Shown: positions 34,125-44,880, counted from the first letter of the stretch. The stretch: DNA of 64,000 nucleotides from Sepioteuthis lessoniana (GCA_963585895.1 OY757915.1:94811071-94875070), one strand, 5' to 3'. The notes: generated by a model not told the origin, from the letters alone. Translations and numbers: made by a program.

Positions 34125-34370
34125 CTTGCCCTAGTGGATAGTGTTCACCAATAGTCCAGGAGACCAGGGTTCAATCCCAGGTCGAGTCATACCAAAGACT
34201 TAAAAAATGGTACTTGATGCTACCTTGCTTCACACTCAGCATTATAAGGTATGTATCAAGGGTAAAGTGGAGTGATCCAGGGAAAGGAGTAGCGCCCTCC
34301 CCCAACGCCTCGGTGTAGTAGCTACTGAAAAGGGAGCCTTTGGGTCGCCCTCGACTACAGTCGCCAACTT
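34125..34370 (+). mobile_element. C SINE, complete
   Basis: Head ccctagtggatagtgttcac and B box gggttcaatcccaggtc. Body gggtaaagtggagtgatcca, gggaaaggagtagcgccct, ctcggtgtagtagctact, and end gactacagtcgccaac. It agrees closely with 16388-16643 and defines both ends of family C. Confidence 0.82.
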
Positions 34371-34473
34371 AACTTAATTCTTATATAGTAAAAATAATTT
34401 GCAAGCAATTATATGATTTCAAGTGACTATTCCTATTTGATAATCATTTCTTTAGACTGAGCTTTCAAGGAGG

Positions 34474-34626
34474 TGCTTATGGTATAATGGTTACTGTCAG
34501 ACATAGAATGGGATATCATGAACCGAGTTCAAATACTGGACAAGGCTGTCTGCATTTTCACATAGTGCTAGCTTTTATTTCTATTTGTATTGCATCCTGC
34601 TCGTGTACAGGTGGTCGGTAAATATA
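34474..34626 (+). mobile_element. A-type tRNA SINE, middle deleted, hit by mariner
   Basis: Head ggtgcttatggtataatggt and B box gagttcaaatactgg. After catagtgctag it jumps to gtattgcatcctgctcgtg, so most of the body is gone. The 3' terminus (gtcggtaaatatata) is the target into which the adjacent mariner derivative inserted, at a TA. Confidence 0.75.
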
Positions 34627-35534
34627 TACAAGGATCATCAAATAACTTTCCAGACTTTTTTCGTATGGGCACTTTTATTGATAGTACACACATGAAACTC
34701 TAGTCCCCTTCGAAGTAATCTCCTCTGGCTGCAATGTACTTGTTGTACCGTTCCAACAACTTCTGGAAGGCCCCATGGAAGTCCTCTTGAGTCAGCGTGT
34801 CAATGACCTTCATCACAGCCTCTTTCAATTCCTCAATTGTCTCATAATGATAGCCTCTGAGCTTAGGGAATAACCACAAGTCACAGGGAGCAAGGTCTCG
34901 ACTAGAGGGAGGGTGAGGCACTGTCTTGATGCCCATCTTGGTCAAATAGTCTGTGACAAGGATGGAGTTGTGGACTGGTGCATTGTCCTGGTGGAAATGC
35001 TAGTGACTTGATTTGAAGAGTGCTGGCCTCTTCCCAAGGAATCTCTTGCTGAACACTCTTAAAACCTCAACATAGTAACCCTAACCCTTTGGCCAGTCAA
35101 CTCTGGTCTATTGACGTCCTTACTCCTCCCACACCTCTCATCATCCCTTACAGACTCCCTGCCTTCCTTGGATCTCTTATGCCACTTAAAAACTGATGCT
35201 TGATTCATGCAAGATGCTCCAAAAGCAGTCTGAAGCATTCCATACATTTCTGTGGCATTTTTTCCAAGTTTAAAACAGAATTTTATTTCATATCATTCTT
35301 CTAAAGTGTCCTCATGTCCAGATTGCATTTTTGAAATTCACCAGCTGTGACAATCAGTCTTTAGTAGGGTGTATTCCAATTGCTGCTGTAGTTGTTCATT
35401 TGAACGCAAAATCATAAAAATTGGTCAGTCATCTTATAAGATGTATAGCAATAACATAGTGAATTTTCAAGAGTCTACAACAATTTTAAATGCCTGTACA
35501 AAAAAGTCTAGAAACTTATTGAATGCACCATGTA
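34627..35534 (-). mobile_element. mariner deletion derivative, copy 2
   Basis: The terminal inverted repeats run from tacaaggatcatcaaataac on the left to the complement of tacatggtgcattcaataag on the right, flanked by TA (34625-34626 and 35535-35536). Minus-strand coding remnants cover residues KFCFKLGKNATEMYGMLQ to about GRSKDVNRPELTG, and then HFHQDNAPVHN to the C-terminus LLERYNKYIAARGDYFEGD. The DD34D second and third aspartates are present. The first, with about 130 residues, is deleted. At 908 bp it is about 0.4 kb shorter than a full mariner. Confidence 0.9.
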
Positions 35535-35630
35535 TATGGTTTCAAGTATTCCTATCTAACACCAATAATTTGACAGCAACTATATGGTTTCAAGTATTCC
35601 TATCTAATACTTTCAAACCGATCAATTAGA
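35535..35630 (-). mobile_element. D internal repeats
   Basis: Two second-type units (atggtttcaagtattcctat, repeated 62 bp later) without head or tail. Confidence 0.5.
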
Positions 35631-35819
35631 GAGTTTATAGAGTGGAAGTACACTAACTCATCAGTAAAGAAGTTCTGGGTGCAATGGTCAGTCAAGAAGG
35701 TCATGATGATAGTCTTCTGGAATATAAAAGGACCCATCTCTACCGATTTCCTTGAAAAAGGTGCAGCTGTAAACAGTGCTTTGTATTGCCATAATATATA
35801 TCATACACATGCACACCTG

Positions 35820-36060
35820 TATTAGGATAATAATAGATATGATAGCAGGGACACACAAACACACACACACATATATATATATATGCACATATATATGATA
35901 ATACACATACACATTATATAATAATATATACCATGATGATATACACATAATACACCCAAATATAGATATGTAATCATAATATATGCAAATATATGATTTA
36001 TAATGATGAAAATAACACATGGTGTAATTATAATAATCTATTTTGAGATACAAAGAGATC
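35820..36060. repeat. degenerate TA/CA simple repeats
   Basis: Interrupted AC and AT dinucleotide tracts (around 35855-35940) in very AT-rich sequence. The 124-codon minus-strand frame through it is low-complexity and not a gene. Confidence 0.6.
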
Positions 36061-36064
36061 ACCT

Positions 36065-36425
36065 AATCCCAGCTAGAAGACAAGACATAGTGACAGTTAA
36101 CAAAAAAGAGAACTTGCTGTTTGGTGGATTTTGCCATCCCAACAGACCACAGTGAAAATCAAAGAAATCAAAAAGAGACAAATACTTTGACCTTGGCAGA
36201 GAACTGAAAATTATGAAACATAAGGGGGACGGTAATACTGATTGTAATTAGTGTACTTGGAATGGTCCCTGGAAGAGTTGGAAATCGGAAGAAGAATTGG
36301 GATCATTCAAACTACAGCATTGTTGAGATCAGCTTGAATACTAAGAAGAGTCCTGGAAACCTGAGAAGACTTGATGTCATTCTGACTCCAGTGAAAACCC
36401 ACAAGCAAAAGCTGGTGTAAAAGCC
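36065..36425 (+). pseudogene. LINE ORF C-terminal fragment, second family
   Basis: With frameshifts the plus strand reads VDFAIPTDH, then KRDKYFDLGREL, then GMVP-GRVGNRKKNW in place of the usual VVGALGT-type motif, then IQTTALLRSA and ILRRVLET with two stops. These are the conserved C-terminal blocks of a non-LTR retrotransposon ORF (clade not certain). The same blocks occur at 43230-43440. It ends at an AT microsatellite that probably marks the LINE 3' end. Confidence 0.7.
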
Positions 36426-36426
36426 T

Positions 36427-36427
36427 C

Positions 36428-36464
<37 letters not shown>

Positions 36465-36466
36465 TA
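36427..36466. repeat. (AT)n(AC)n microsatellite
   Basis: Uninterrupted TA steps followed by ACACAC, at the 3' end of the LINE fragment. Confidence 0.9.
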
Positions 36467-36534
36467 CATGATATATAATAATAATAATCTATATATATAT
36501 ATGGTGTATGTATGTATAATAATATACTCCCATA

Positions 36535-36880
36535 ATATATTATATACACAGATGAGATATAATACCGACATTCTTTGTCTACACATTTTTGTATTTATCC
36601 TTTTGAGTCGCTGCATCTATTTTATGATATCTGGTGGGAATTGGTAAATAAACCTGCCATAATCAATTGGTTCCCAAGTATTTTCTGCCCGATCTTAGGT
36701 CATCATCAGGGGTGTGTATCCGACAGAAAGTACAAAGGAACCAATTAATCATGGGAGGTTTATTTACCAATTCCTGCCAGATACCATAAAGTCGATGCAA
36801 CAATTCGAAAGGATAAATACAAAAATGCAAAGACAGATGATGTCTATATTATTTAATCAAATGTGTATTAATAAAGAAAT
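36535..36880. repeat. foldback element, about 140-bp arms
   Basis: Left arm about 36535-36673 and right arm about 36737-36880 are imperfect reverse complements. For example, aaataaacctgccataatca pairs with the complement of a later tcatgggaggtttattta, and ttttgtatttatccttttga pairs with gaaaggataaatacaaaaa. The spacer is about 63 bp. The outer ends merge into AT-rich repeats. Confidence 0.75.
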
Positions 36881-36901
36881 GCTGCCCAAATATGTACCCC
36901 C

Positions 36902-36902
<1 letters not shown>

Positions 36903-36946
<44 letters not shown>
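36903..36946. repeat. (AT)n microsatellite
   Basis: Pure TA tract of about 44 bp next to the right arm of the foldback. Confidence 0.95.
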
Positions 36947-36949
<3 letters not shown>

Positions 36950-37119
36950 GTAAACACACACCCATATAAATAATGATAATGTATATAATAGTAAATGCAC
37001 ATATATAAATAATAATATATACACGCAACGAAATAATATAAAGCAAAAACAACAGCTGTTGAGCAAACAAAGTATTCATAAGTGTCTCATTTGATGAAGG
37101 CTTTGTTAGTTGCACATGT

Positions 37120-38100
37120 TTTTTTCTATCAGTATGTGTAGTAGTAGTTGTAGTAGTAGTAGCAGTAATAATATAACAAACAAATCCAGTTTATCATTAT
37201 TATTATTACCAACGAGTCATAGAGAATAACACTTAATATAAAGTGATACTTAAGAGATCAATCTTACAATCCAATTTCTCACTGGGTGCTCCAGAGACAA
37301 ATCTCATTTCAAAATATATATTAATAGGTATCACAGGTTTTACAAATATTTCATTGTTTGTTATTTGTATTTTTTAGACTTATTTAATTTATTTTCTTCA
37401 GGGAATTTTTGTTAATGATTTCATAAACTTCCCAGGATATTTGAGTCACATAGGCTATTTAAACTGTATCCAAATGATCCAGGAGCAAGAACTCTTCTGT
37501 TGAATTATATGAAACCACATAATTTATGCCTGATGTGTGGAAAATGTGGAAATATCTGAACTTTTTTTAGCTCTTAATTGCTTGTGTAAGCAAGCTCTTT
37601 AAAATCACAGTTGGATACAAAATGCTGATTTGAGACTTCGTTTCTCATATTTAACCTGAGGAGAAAGGAAATGGAAATTAGGCAATGTTACCATAATGCA
37701 GTAAAATTTTGTATTTTGTATAGATATATCTTTTAGCATAACAACATTGAAATCCTCTAACTTGAATCACTGGATGTGTAATCAGTAGAGTAAGTAAAAA
37801 TATCTCTCCCTCTTCTGCCACCAGCAAAACAAAGCTAAGCTTTCTAAACATAATTAAGAAACCAAATCTTTTTGTGATCATAAACATTTTCGACTTTAAG
37901 TCCTTTAAATAATTAATCCTGACTACTTTGGAGCAGTTCTGATTGTTTTGTTTTTTTCTGGAGAGATTGATTGATTTTAATAGCATATCAACTTGTCTAG
38001 GGTTATTTTAAGTCTAGAGGTTAAGAAACTGCATTTACGTTTTTCATGTAGCTGTTTCCTAAGAGACTTTTGTACACGGTTATATATCAAGTATGGCTAT
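37120..38100. other. unannotated sequence
   Basis: A GTA-triplet tract lies at about 37136-37166. The remainder is AT-rich. A minus-strand 102-codon frame (37678-37986) has no recognisable motif. Confidence 0.35.
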
Positions 38101-38114
38101 CCAATACAAATATT

Positions 38115-38835
38115 GCCCAGTCGGCTGAGGCTAGAGAATACACCAACTGCAACTCTGCAGAGGGGTAAAACCGCCTCCCTAATGAGTATCCTGGATATGA
38201 CACTAAACAATCTGACGGTGAGGTTCCAGTAATGATGGAGCTTTGGGAAATGCATAGCACCCCTTCATTGCCATCACTCCCAGGTCCACTCTGACCCGGA
38301 GTGGTAGTACCTGATAGGGTTCTATCAATGAGTTAAAAAGAACTAAACTGTAGTTTTGAGAGTTTGACATCTAAACTTCGTACTCATGCTAAACTGAATT
38401 GCATGAAATAGAACTGTTTTTATATTTAACTCTATGTATTGCCCAGTCATCTAGGGCCTGTAGAATAGACCGACTTCACCTCTGCAGAAGGGTAAGATCT
38501 CCCCTAATAGGGTCCTATCTATGGGTCAAATAGAACTAAACTGTGTACTTATGCTAAACTGAATTACTTGAACTGTTTTGATATTTAAACTGCATAATTA
38601 TGCTAAACTGAACTGTTTGACTAAACTGAAAAACCTAAAATAGAAATGTTTTTGACAATTAAAGTGTGTACTTACATTTAAACGGCGTACTTATGCTAAA
38701 CTGAATTATTCTAAATGAAACTGTTTTTCTATGTTAAACTGAATTGTTTGAAATAGAACTGATTATTTGTATAAAAATGGATTTGGCATTAAATAACCAA
38801 CAAAGGTTGATATGCCATAAAACCCAAACAACCAA
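38115..38835 (+). mobile_element. D element with a second D head inside
   Basis: It starts gcccagtcggctgaggc and ends in cccaaacaaccaa, flanked by ccaatacaaata on both sides (38101-38112 and 38836-38847), a 12-bp TSD. At 38430 a second, shortened head (gcccagtcatctagggcctg) begins within the array and jumps to taatagggtcctatctatgg. The element either carries an internal duplication or received a deleted second copy. The array has at least six units of the first repeat type. Confidence 0.85.
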
Positions 38836-38847
38836 CCAATACAAATA

Positions 38848-39060
38848 ATTTGCACACATATGCAATTATGCATAATTGTTTGAATAAACTGAATAGCTTT
38901 AAGTAGAAATGTTTTTGACAAACTGTGTACTCATGTTAAACTGAATTGCTTGAAATAGAACAGATTATTTGTATTTAAAATGGATTTAGCATTAAATAAC
39001 CTACAAGGGTTTATATGCCATAAAACCCAAACAACCAACCAATACAAATAATTTGCACAC
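38848..39060 (+). repeat. partial tandem duplication of D 3' end
   Basis: The stretch with the last repeats, the tail (tttatatgccataaaaccca) and the flank ccaaccaatacaaataattt recurs about 205 bp downstream of its first occurrence. This shows that a D 3' end plus flanking DNA was duplicated after insertion. Confidence 0.7.
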
Positions 39061-39122
39061 AGTTGTATGGTTTTGAGTATTCCTATCTAGTACTAATAAA
39101 TAGATATATTTGTTGGATATAA

Positions 39123-39425
39123 AAGGAAGCATTCATGGAGTAATGATTACAGTCATAGGAAATGGACATGAACACTATGACCCTTATTCAAACCTGGACA
39201 AGGCTGTTTGCATTTCACATCCCACTAATACCCTTAGGAAAGGTATGAAAAACTATAGTCCCTCCAGTTATGGCTAAATAATTGAGCAAACTGAACTATT
39301 TAACCTTGGTATGGCAACCAGTTTAGGAGAAGGAAAAGTCGAAATTCAAACCTGTTAAAATCCATATAAAATTGATCTTATGTTGCATTCTACTTGTGAG
39401 GAGGGGTTGAGTAAATAGTTTAATG
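39123..39425 (+). mobile_element. A-type tRNA SINE
   Basis: Head attcatggagtaatgattac and degenerate B box (cttattcaaacctggac). Body cccttaggaaaggtatgaaa, then ccagttatggctaaataatt. Tail taaaattgatcttatgttgc and end gggttgagtaaatag. Confidence 0.75.
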
Positions 39426-39715
39426 CTAATAATTATTTGGTTTCAAGTCATTATTTCTATTCAATAATAATCATTTATTTGCGTACAGTTTATAATTTTA
39501 AGTGATTAATGATAATAATCAGTAGTAAACAATAATAGCTTTAAGTAACTATCCTTAATACAAATATTTTACAGTTATATATCATCACTAATACAAATAA
39601 TTTTTAAATGGATCTATTTGACCCATAAATGTGACCCAAATAGACACGCCAACTGCAGGTCAGAATAAACTAGGCAGTAATGGCAATAAAGGGTACTCCT
39701 CCTACGGTCACTGGA
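39426..39715 (-). mobile_element. D element, head truncated
   Basis: Second-type repeats (gtttcaagtcattatttct, cttacagttatat-like) lead to the body complement tttgacccataaatgtgacc and cagtaatggcaataaagggt. It stops before the head. Confidence 0.6.
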
Positions 39716-40345
39716 ATTGGATTGTTTGGTTGTGCTTTATGGCATATCAACTCTTGTAGGTTATTTAATGCAAAATCCTGTTTATACTTATGTATTAAAT
39801 ATATATGATTTGTAAACAAATAGTTTGTAGGTAACATTTTTTAAATGAACCAGGGCTCATTTGTTTGCACACAGTTAAATGGTTTCAAGTATTGCTATCA
39901 AACACTAAGAATTTCGTTTTCACACTGTCAAATGATTTCAAGTATTGCTATTTAACACTAGTCTAGTAATTCCATTCAATACAATTAATTCATTTGCACA
40001 CAATTATAACATTCAAAGTATTGCTATGTAACACTAATAATGCAATTTAGTATCGGTCATTTGTTTGCCCACAGTTAACTGGTTTTTAAGTACAATAAAT
40101 GCTTAAATTTTTCTATTTGAACCAAAGATGAAACCCAAACTGGTACTACCACTCATTGGACTTTGGAGTAATGGCAGTGAAGGGATACTCTACATTCTCC
40201 AAAACTTCATTATTAGAGATCACCATCAGATGGTTTCATGTCATATTTAGACTACCTGTTGGGTGGGTGGGGGGTCTTACTCCCACTCTGCAGAGATGCA
40301 GTTGGCATATTCTATGACCCCCCAGCTGACTGGGCTGTATAGAAT
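39716..40345 (-). mobile_element. D element, complete
   Basis: Minus-strand copy: tail complement tttatggcatatcaactctt at the left, about six second-type units (gcacacagttaaatggtttc), body complement (ggtactaccactcattgg, cagatggtttcatgtcata), and head complement agctgactgggctgta at the right. A degenerate extra head (40365-40460) follows. Confidence 0.8.
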
Positions 40346-40849
40346 TGGAGTCTTATGATCACATGCAGTTTAGCGTCATACTCCAGGATAACCACTTTTT
40401 TGTGGGAGTCTTACTCTTCTGCTGGGGATATAGTAGGTGTATTTTAAGCCCCGTTGAATGGATTGTTGGAGCTGGTTCATATTATCGACCTTTCATTGAA
40501 TGCAAGAGAAATTTCTCATTATTTTGACACTGAAGTTGATTATTTTTGCCATCCTTTTTATTCAGATTTTTGCCATTGAAACACAGATGTAAATGATATC
40601 AGATTTAAAGTAACGTTTTTTTTTATTGTAATGGTAATTTTTTGTTTTTTTTTTTTTGTTTCTGTAAAAGGCATTATACTGGGATCTGTCAAAAGGATTA
40701 ATATCTCTGCATGTAAATTGAAAAGTGACAATATCAATTAATTGCAATTTCCTGGCAATGGAAATTTTCTTTTTAACAGAGTTTTCATGTACAATCCTGA
40801 TAATGTTGGATTTAAAATCCTTCAGAGAGAATTGATTAATCTAGGTTTA

Positions 40850-41105
40850 GTTTGATTGATTGTTTAATGGCATATCAACTTTTGTGGGTTATATAATGCA
40901 AGTGTACCGGATTTGTAGATGAACTGTGTGCTGGTAGACCTTTAAGGAACTGTTAGGGCAGGAATAAAAAGGTTTGTTGATGATTTTTTGTTTGGTTATT
41001 TGATTTAATAGCATATCAACTTTAATTGAACTTTTGCGGGATATTTAATGCCAAATCTTTTTTGTGTATGGGATTTGTAAATAAATAGTGTTGTTTAAGG
41101 AACTG
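40850..41105 (-). mobile_element. two D tails
   Basis: tggcatatcaacttttgtgg near 40867 and agcatatcaactttaattga near 41010, each followed by a gttatttaatgc-like stretch and a short unrelated continuation. They resemble 5'-truncated D insertions or a duplicated tail; the segment aaggaactg...gcacaaaaaagattt recurs in both. Confidence 0.55.
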
Positions 41106-41149
41106 CAAGGGCACAAAAAAGATTTGTTGATGATTTTTGGTTAGGTTAT

Positions 41150-41690
41150 TTTGTTTGTTTGTTTGTTAGTTTGGGTTTTATGGCATATCAACCTTCATAG
41201 GTTATTTAATTCCAAACCCATTTTTATACAAATAACCAGTCCTATTTCAAACAATTCAATTTAGCATAAGTACACAGTTTAATTGTCAGAAACATTTCTA
41301 TCTCAAGCTATTCCGTTTAGTCAAATAGTTCTAATTCAAACAATTAAGTTTAGCATGCAAAAACAGTTCTATTTCAATCAATTCAGTTTAGCATAAGTTC
41401 ACAGTTTGAATGTCAAAACAGTTCTATTTCAAGCAATTCAGTTTAGCATGAAGACATAATTTAGTTCTATTTAACCTATAGATAGGACCCTATCAGGTGC
41501 CACCACTCCAAGCAACAGTGGACCTGGCAGTGATGGCAATGAAGGGGTGCTCCACATTCCCTAAAACTCTAGCATCACTGGAACTTCATCAGATTGTTTA
41601 GTGTCATATCCAGGACACTCGTTGGAGGGGGTCTTACACCTCTGCAGAGGTGCAGTCTGTGTATTCTACAGCCAAAGATTATTTTGTTTA
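41150..41690 (-). mobile_element. D element, complete
   Basis: Tail complement ttatggcatatcaaccttca, first-type array (ttcagtttagcataagttca), body complement ggaccctatcaggtgccacc and cactggaacttcatcagatt, and head complement gcagtctgtgtattctacag. Confidence 0.85.
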
Positions 41691-42520
41691 ATAGCATATC
41701 AATTCTTGATGGTTATTTAATGCCAAATCTTATATATAATTTTTAAGTAAAAGGTTCGTGGGTAACTTTTTAAACAAGTTAGAGCTCATTTTTCCCACCC
41801 AATTAAATGGTTTCTAGTATTGCTATTCAACATTAGTAAATCTATTTATCAAGTATTCTTATCTTATATGAATAACTTGCACACAGCTAAATGGTTTCAA
41901 ATAACTAATAATAATAATAGTCCTTAACTTATTTGAGAACATCCACATGGATAATGTTTTGTCATTCTTGAAAGAGACCGGGTTGTACCAGAAAATATAG
42001 ACTTGGTTACAATCCTGAAAACAGAAACTATTCAACTGAAAGCAAATTATTGCTGAATAGAAATACCATTGTTTGTGTTAGTAGAAATAGTAGTGAGAAA
42101 TAATTAAAAAAAAAAAAAAAATCATCACTAAATAAACTAATGTCATATAGAAATACTTGAAAATACTTAATCATATACGAGTAAATGAGTTGTTTGGTTT
42201 TAGTATGGTGTCATTAAATTATGTGTTTACAAACCGTACATGTGTAAACAGGCTCTGGCATTAAATAACCTATGGAGGTTGATATGCCATTAAACCCAAC
42301 CAACCAACTAATAATAGTCCTTAGTAAATGATTGAAAAATTCTATTTGACCCATAATGAGGCCCTAATAGGTACTATCACTGCAGGTCAAAGTTGACCTG
42401 GGAGTAATGGCAATCAATTGGTACTCCAAGATTGAGGCCTCACCATCAGATTATTTAGTATCATGCTCAGGAAACTTGTTGTGGGAGGGATTCACCCTTC
42501 TACAGTATTGCAGTTTGTGT
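41691..42520 (-). mobile_element. D element with inserted opposite-strand D tail
   Basis: Tail complement agcatatcaattcttgatgg, second-type array, body complement aggtactatcactgcaggtc and cctcaccatcagattattta, and head end gcagtttgtgtattg. Inside, at about 42110-42310, a plus-strand 5'-truncated D (ggcattaaataacctatgga, ccaaccaacta) interrupts the array. Confidence 0.75.
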
Positions 42521-42684
42521 ATTGATTTGTCAAATGGCAAAAAGTCAGTTCGGATTTCTTCACCACCCCTCCTAATAATAATGCTTTCCTATGTTTGTTT
42601 GTATTTCCTCACGTGTATCTAAGGATAATTCTTTTTGCAGTTTTTAGTCATATGTGTGGGTAGAACTTACCCTTGATTGATAGG

Positions 42685-42835
42685 TGTTTATGGCATATCA
42701 AACTTTGTAGGTTATTTAATATCAAATGTTATATATATTCAGGACACTCATTGTGGACGAGTTTTACTCCCTCTGCAGAGATGCAGTTGGATATATTCTA
42801 CAGTCCCAGTGAACAGGGCAGTTGATTAATCTCTT
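42685..42835 (-). mobile_element. D element, large internal deletion
   Basis: The tail complement (tggcatatcaaactttgtag) is followed after about 40 bp by ttcaggacactcattgtgga and the head complement (agatgcagttggatatattc). The array and most of the body are gone. Length is about 150 bp. Confidence 0.7.
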
Positions 42836-43229
42836 TGAATTAATCGGTAACTGTGTACATAAAGATAAAGACCATATCATGTTCTGAATGAATATCTTTA
42901 TGCATACTTCATTCAACCATGCATTCAAACTCCTGAGGGAATTTTGATTGTATCTCTTTCTATCCATGCTTGTAAGAGGTGATAATAGGTTTGTTCCCAT
43001 TGTTAAGCATCATCTGACCATTCTTCTAAGATACATCTGTTTTTTTTATGTGAAAGAAAATGAAGAGTTATAATAATACATGGATAGTTGAACAGGTGCT
43101 GCTTTGGGGTAGTGGCTGGCAAGCTATTGATAATTTGAGTGTCTTGGGTGCTCTACCACAGTGACCTTGACTCTGATTCAAGTGTTGTTTTTTTTTTTAA
43201 CTGAGTAAATACTTAAATTTTTTTTTATA

Positions 43230-43440
43230 AAGCTATGCAAAGAAAAAAGAATGAATTATCTGGTGGATTTTGCTGTGCCAGCAGATCACAGAAAATGAAA
43301 AGATAGACAAATAACTGGACCTTGCCAAAGAGCTGGAAAAGATATGGAAAATGGTGGTAGTAATATCAATCATAGTTGGGGGCCCTTGCACCAGTCCCCA
43401 AAAACCTGGGAAAGAGGCTTGTCAAACTGGAGATTAGATG
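43230..43440 (+). pseudogene. LINE ORF C-terminal fragment, second family
   Basis: It reads LVDFAVPADHRK, stop, then LDLAKELEKIWKMVVVISII and GG-PCTSP in overlapping frames, matching the blocks at 36065-36425. It is truncated at its 3' side by a D tail. Confidence 0.7.
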
Positions 43441-43495
43441 GTTGTGTTTTATGGCATACCAACCTTTATAGGTTATTTAATTCCAAAACCTGATT

Positions 43496-43938
43496 GCCCA
43501 GTCAGCTGGGGCTATAGAATACACTGACTGCTACTCTGCATAAGGTTAAGACCCCCCCCCACCGCCAAACGTGTGTCCTGGATATGACACAAAACAATTT
43601 GATGGTGAGGTTCCAGTAGTGGTGGAGTTTTGGAAAATGTGGTGTACTCCTTCATTGCCATCCTTCCCTGGTCCACTTTTGTCCAGAGTGATAGTATCTG
43701 ATAGGGTTCTATCTATGAGTCAAATAGAACTAAACTGAACTTTTGCTAAACTGAATTGCTTGAAATAGGCCTGTTTTGACATATAAACTGTGTACTTATG
43801 CTAAACTGAACTGTTTGAAATTTAACTGTTTGTAAAGAAAAACTCTACAAATACTGAACTGAGTTGTTTGAAATTTAATTTGATATTAAATTACCCAAAA
43901 AGGGTTGATATGCTGTAAAACAAAACAACCAACCAACC
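43496..43938 (+). mobile_element. nested D element, complete with TSD
   Basis: This copy defines the ends of family D. It starts gcccagtcagctggggct and ends caaccaaccaacc, bounded by an 11-bp perfect duplication aaaacctgatt (43485-43495 and 43939-43949). Order: head, tgtcctggatatgacac, body with tggtgaggttccagtagt, tctgatagggttctatct, three to four first-type units, then gggttgatatgctgtaaaac. Length is 443 bp, with no coding capacity. Confidence 0.93.
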
Positions 43939-43946
43939 AAAACCTG

Positions 43947-43948
<2 letters not shown>

Positions 43949-43995
<47 letters not shown>
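43949..43995. repeat. (TA)n microsatellite
   Basis: Pure TA tract of about 46 bp in the D tail. Other D copies have a shorter atatatat at the same place, so this is an expansion of an element-borne tract. Confidence 0.95.
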
Positions 43996-43998
<3 letters not shown>

Positions 43999-44389
43999 TT
44001 GTAAACAAATTGTTTGAAAGTAATAATTTTCAAATGAGCCAGAACTCATTAGTTTGTACACAGTTGAATGGTTTTAAATATTGCTATGTATGTAATTATA
44101 GTAATTCTATTTAACATTGTTCATTTGTTTACATATGATTAAACGGTTCCGAGTATTGCAATGTAATTCTAATAATACAATTTAGCATCAGTAATTTGTT
44201 TGCACACAGTTAAATGGTTTCAAGTAGAGAAAAACTCAAAAAACAATAGTAAAACTTTCAGTAATACTGTAGATTAGCAGCCTTTACAGCAACAGTGCTC
44301 AATCGATAGTAAAGTAAAAATGTATTTAAACACAAGCAAATATATTTGCAACTAAACTTTTTTAAACCTTTTAGTTGTAATTGTATTTC

Positions 44390-44880
44390 TAGGTTGGTTT
44401 TAAAGCATGTCAAACCTCGTTGGATTATTTCATATCAAAGCTGTTTAACAATCATGGTATCTAATTCTATGCAGTACAAAAATTCAGAAACATTTTAAAC
44501 AGGTAAACACTTCATACTTAGTTGAAATATCAATCTTAAGAGCCAATGTATTGATCAAGTCCACAATCCTTTTACTCAGGTAAACACTTCACATTTAGTT
44601 GAAATATCAATCTTAAGAGCCAATGTATTAATAAAGTTCACAATTTCTAACAGATAAACATTTCATTCTTAGTTGCAATATCAGTGTTTTAAGAGTAAAT
44701 ATAGTTCAAAATCATTTTAGATATTATTTTAAACAGATTATAGATGAGACCTAAACAGGTACTCCCACACAGAGAAAGTGAACCTGGGAGTAATGGCAAT
44801 GAAGGAGTGATTCCATATTCCCTAGAACTCTAGAACTGGAAACTCATCACTTGATGCCATTTACTGACATACAAGGATAA
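44390..44880 (-). mobile_element. D element carrying a 77-bp minisatellite
   Basis: Tail complement ggttggttttaaagcatgtc at the left and body complement cctaaacaggtactcccaca, ctgggagtaatggcaatgaa at the right. Between them lie three units of about 77, 74 and 64 bp (44501-44577, 44578-44651, 44652-44715) built on gtaaacacttca...agttgaaatatcaatc. The head is truncated. Confidence 0.75.

Larger units (their letters stand above)
43441..44225 (-). mobile_element. outer D element, interrupted
   Basis: Tail complement (ttatggcataccaaccttta) at 43449-43475, then a nested plus-strand D at 43496-43938, then the continuation: a TA microsatellite (43949-43995) and second-type repeats (gcacacagttaaatggtttc). 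The body and head are missing at the right. Confidence 0.8.

Noticed and set aside
35081..35095. interstitial telomere array
   Set aside because: Only about two TTAGGG units, at the deletion junction of a mariner copy. Noted as filler in the findings, not as a telomeric block.
35688..37115. membrane-like proteins rich in Y and I
   Set aside because: They are read-through of AT and AC microsatellites in several frames.
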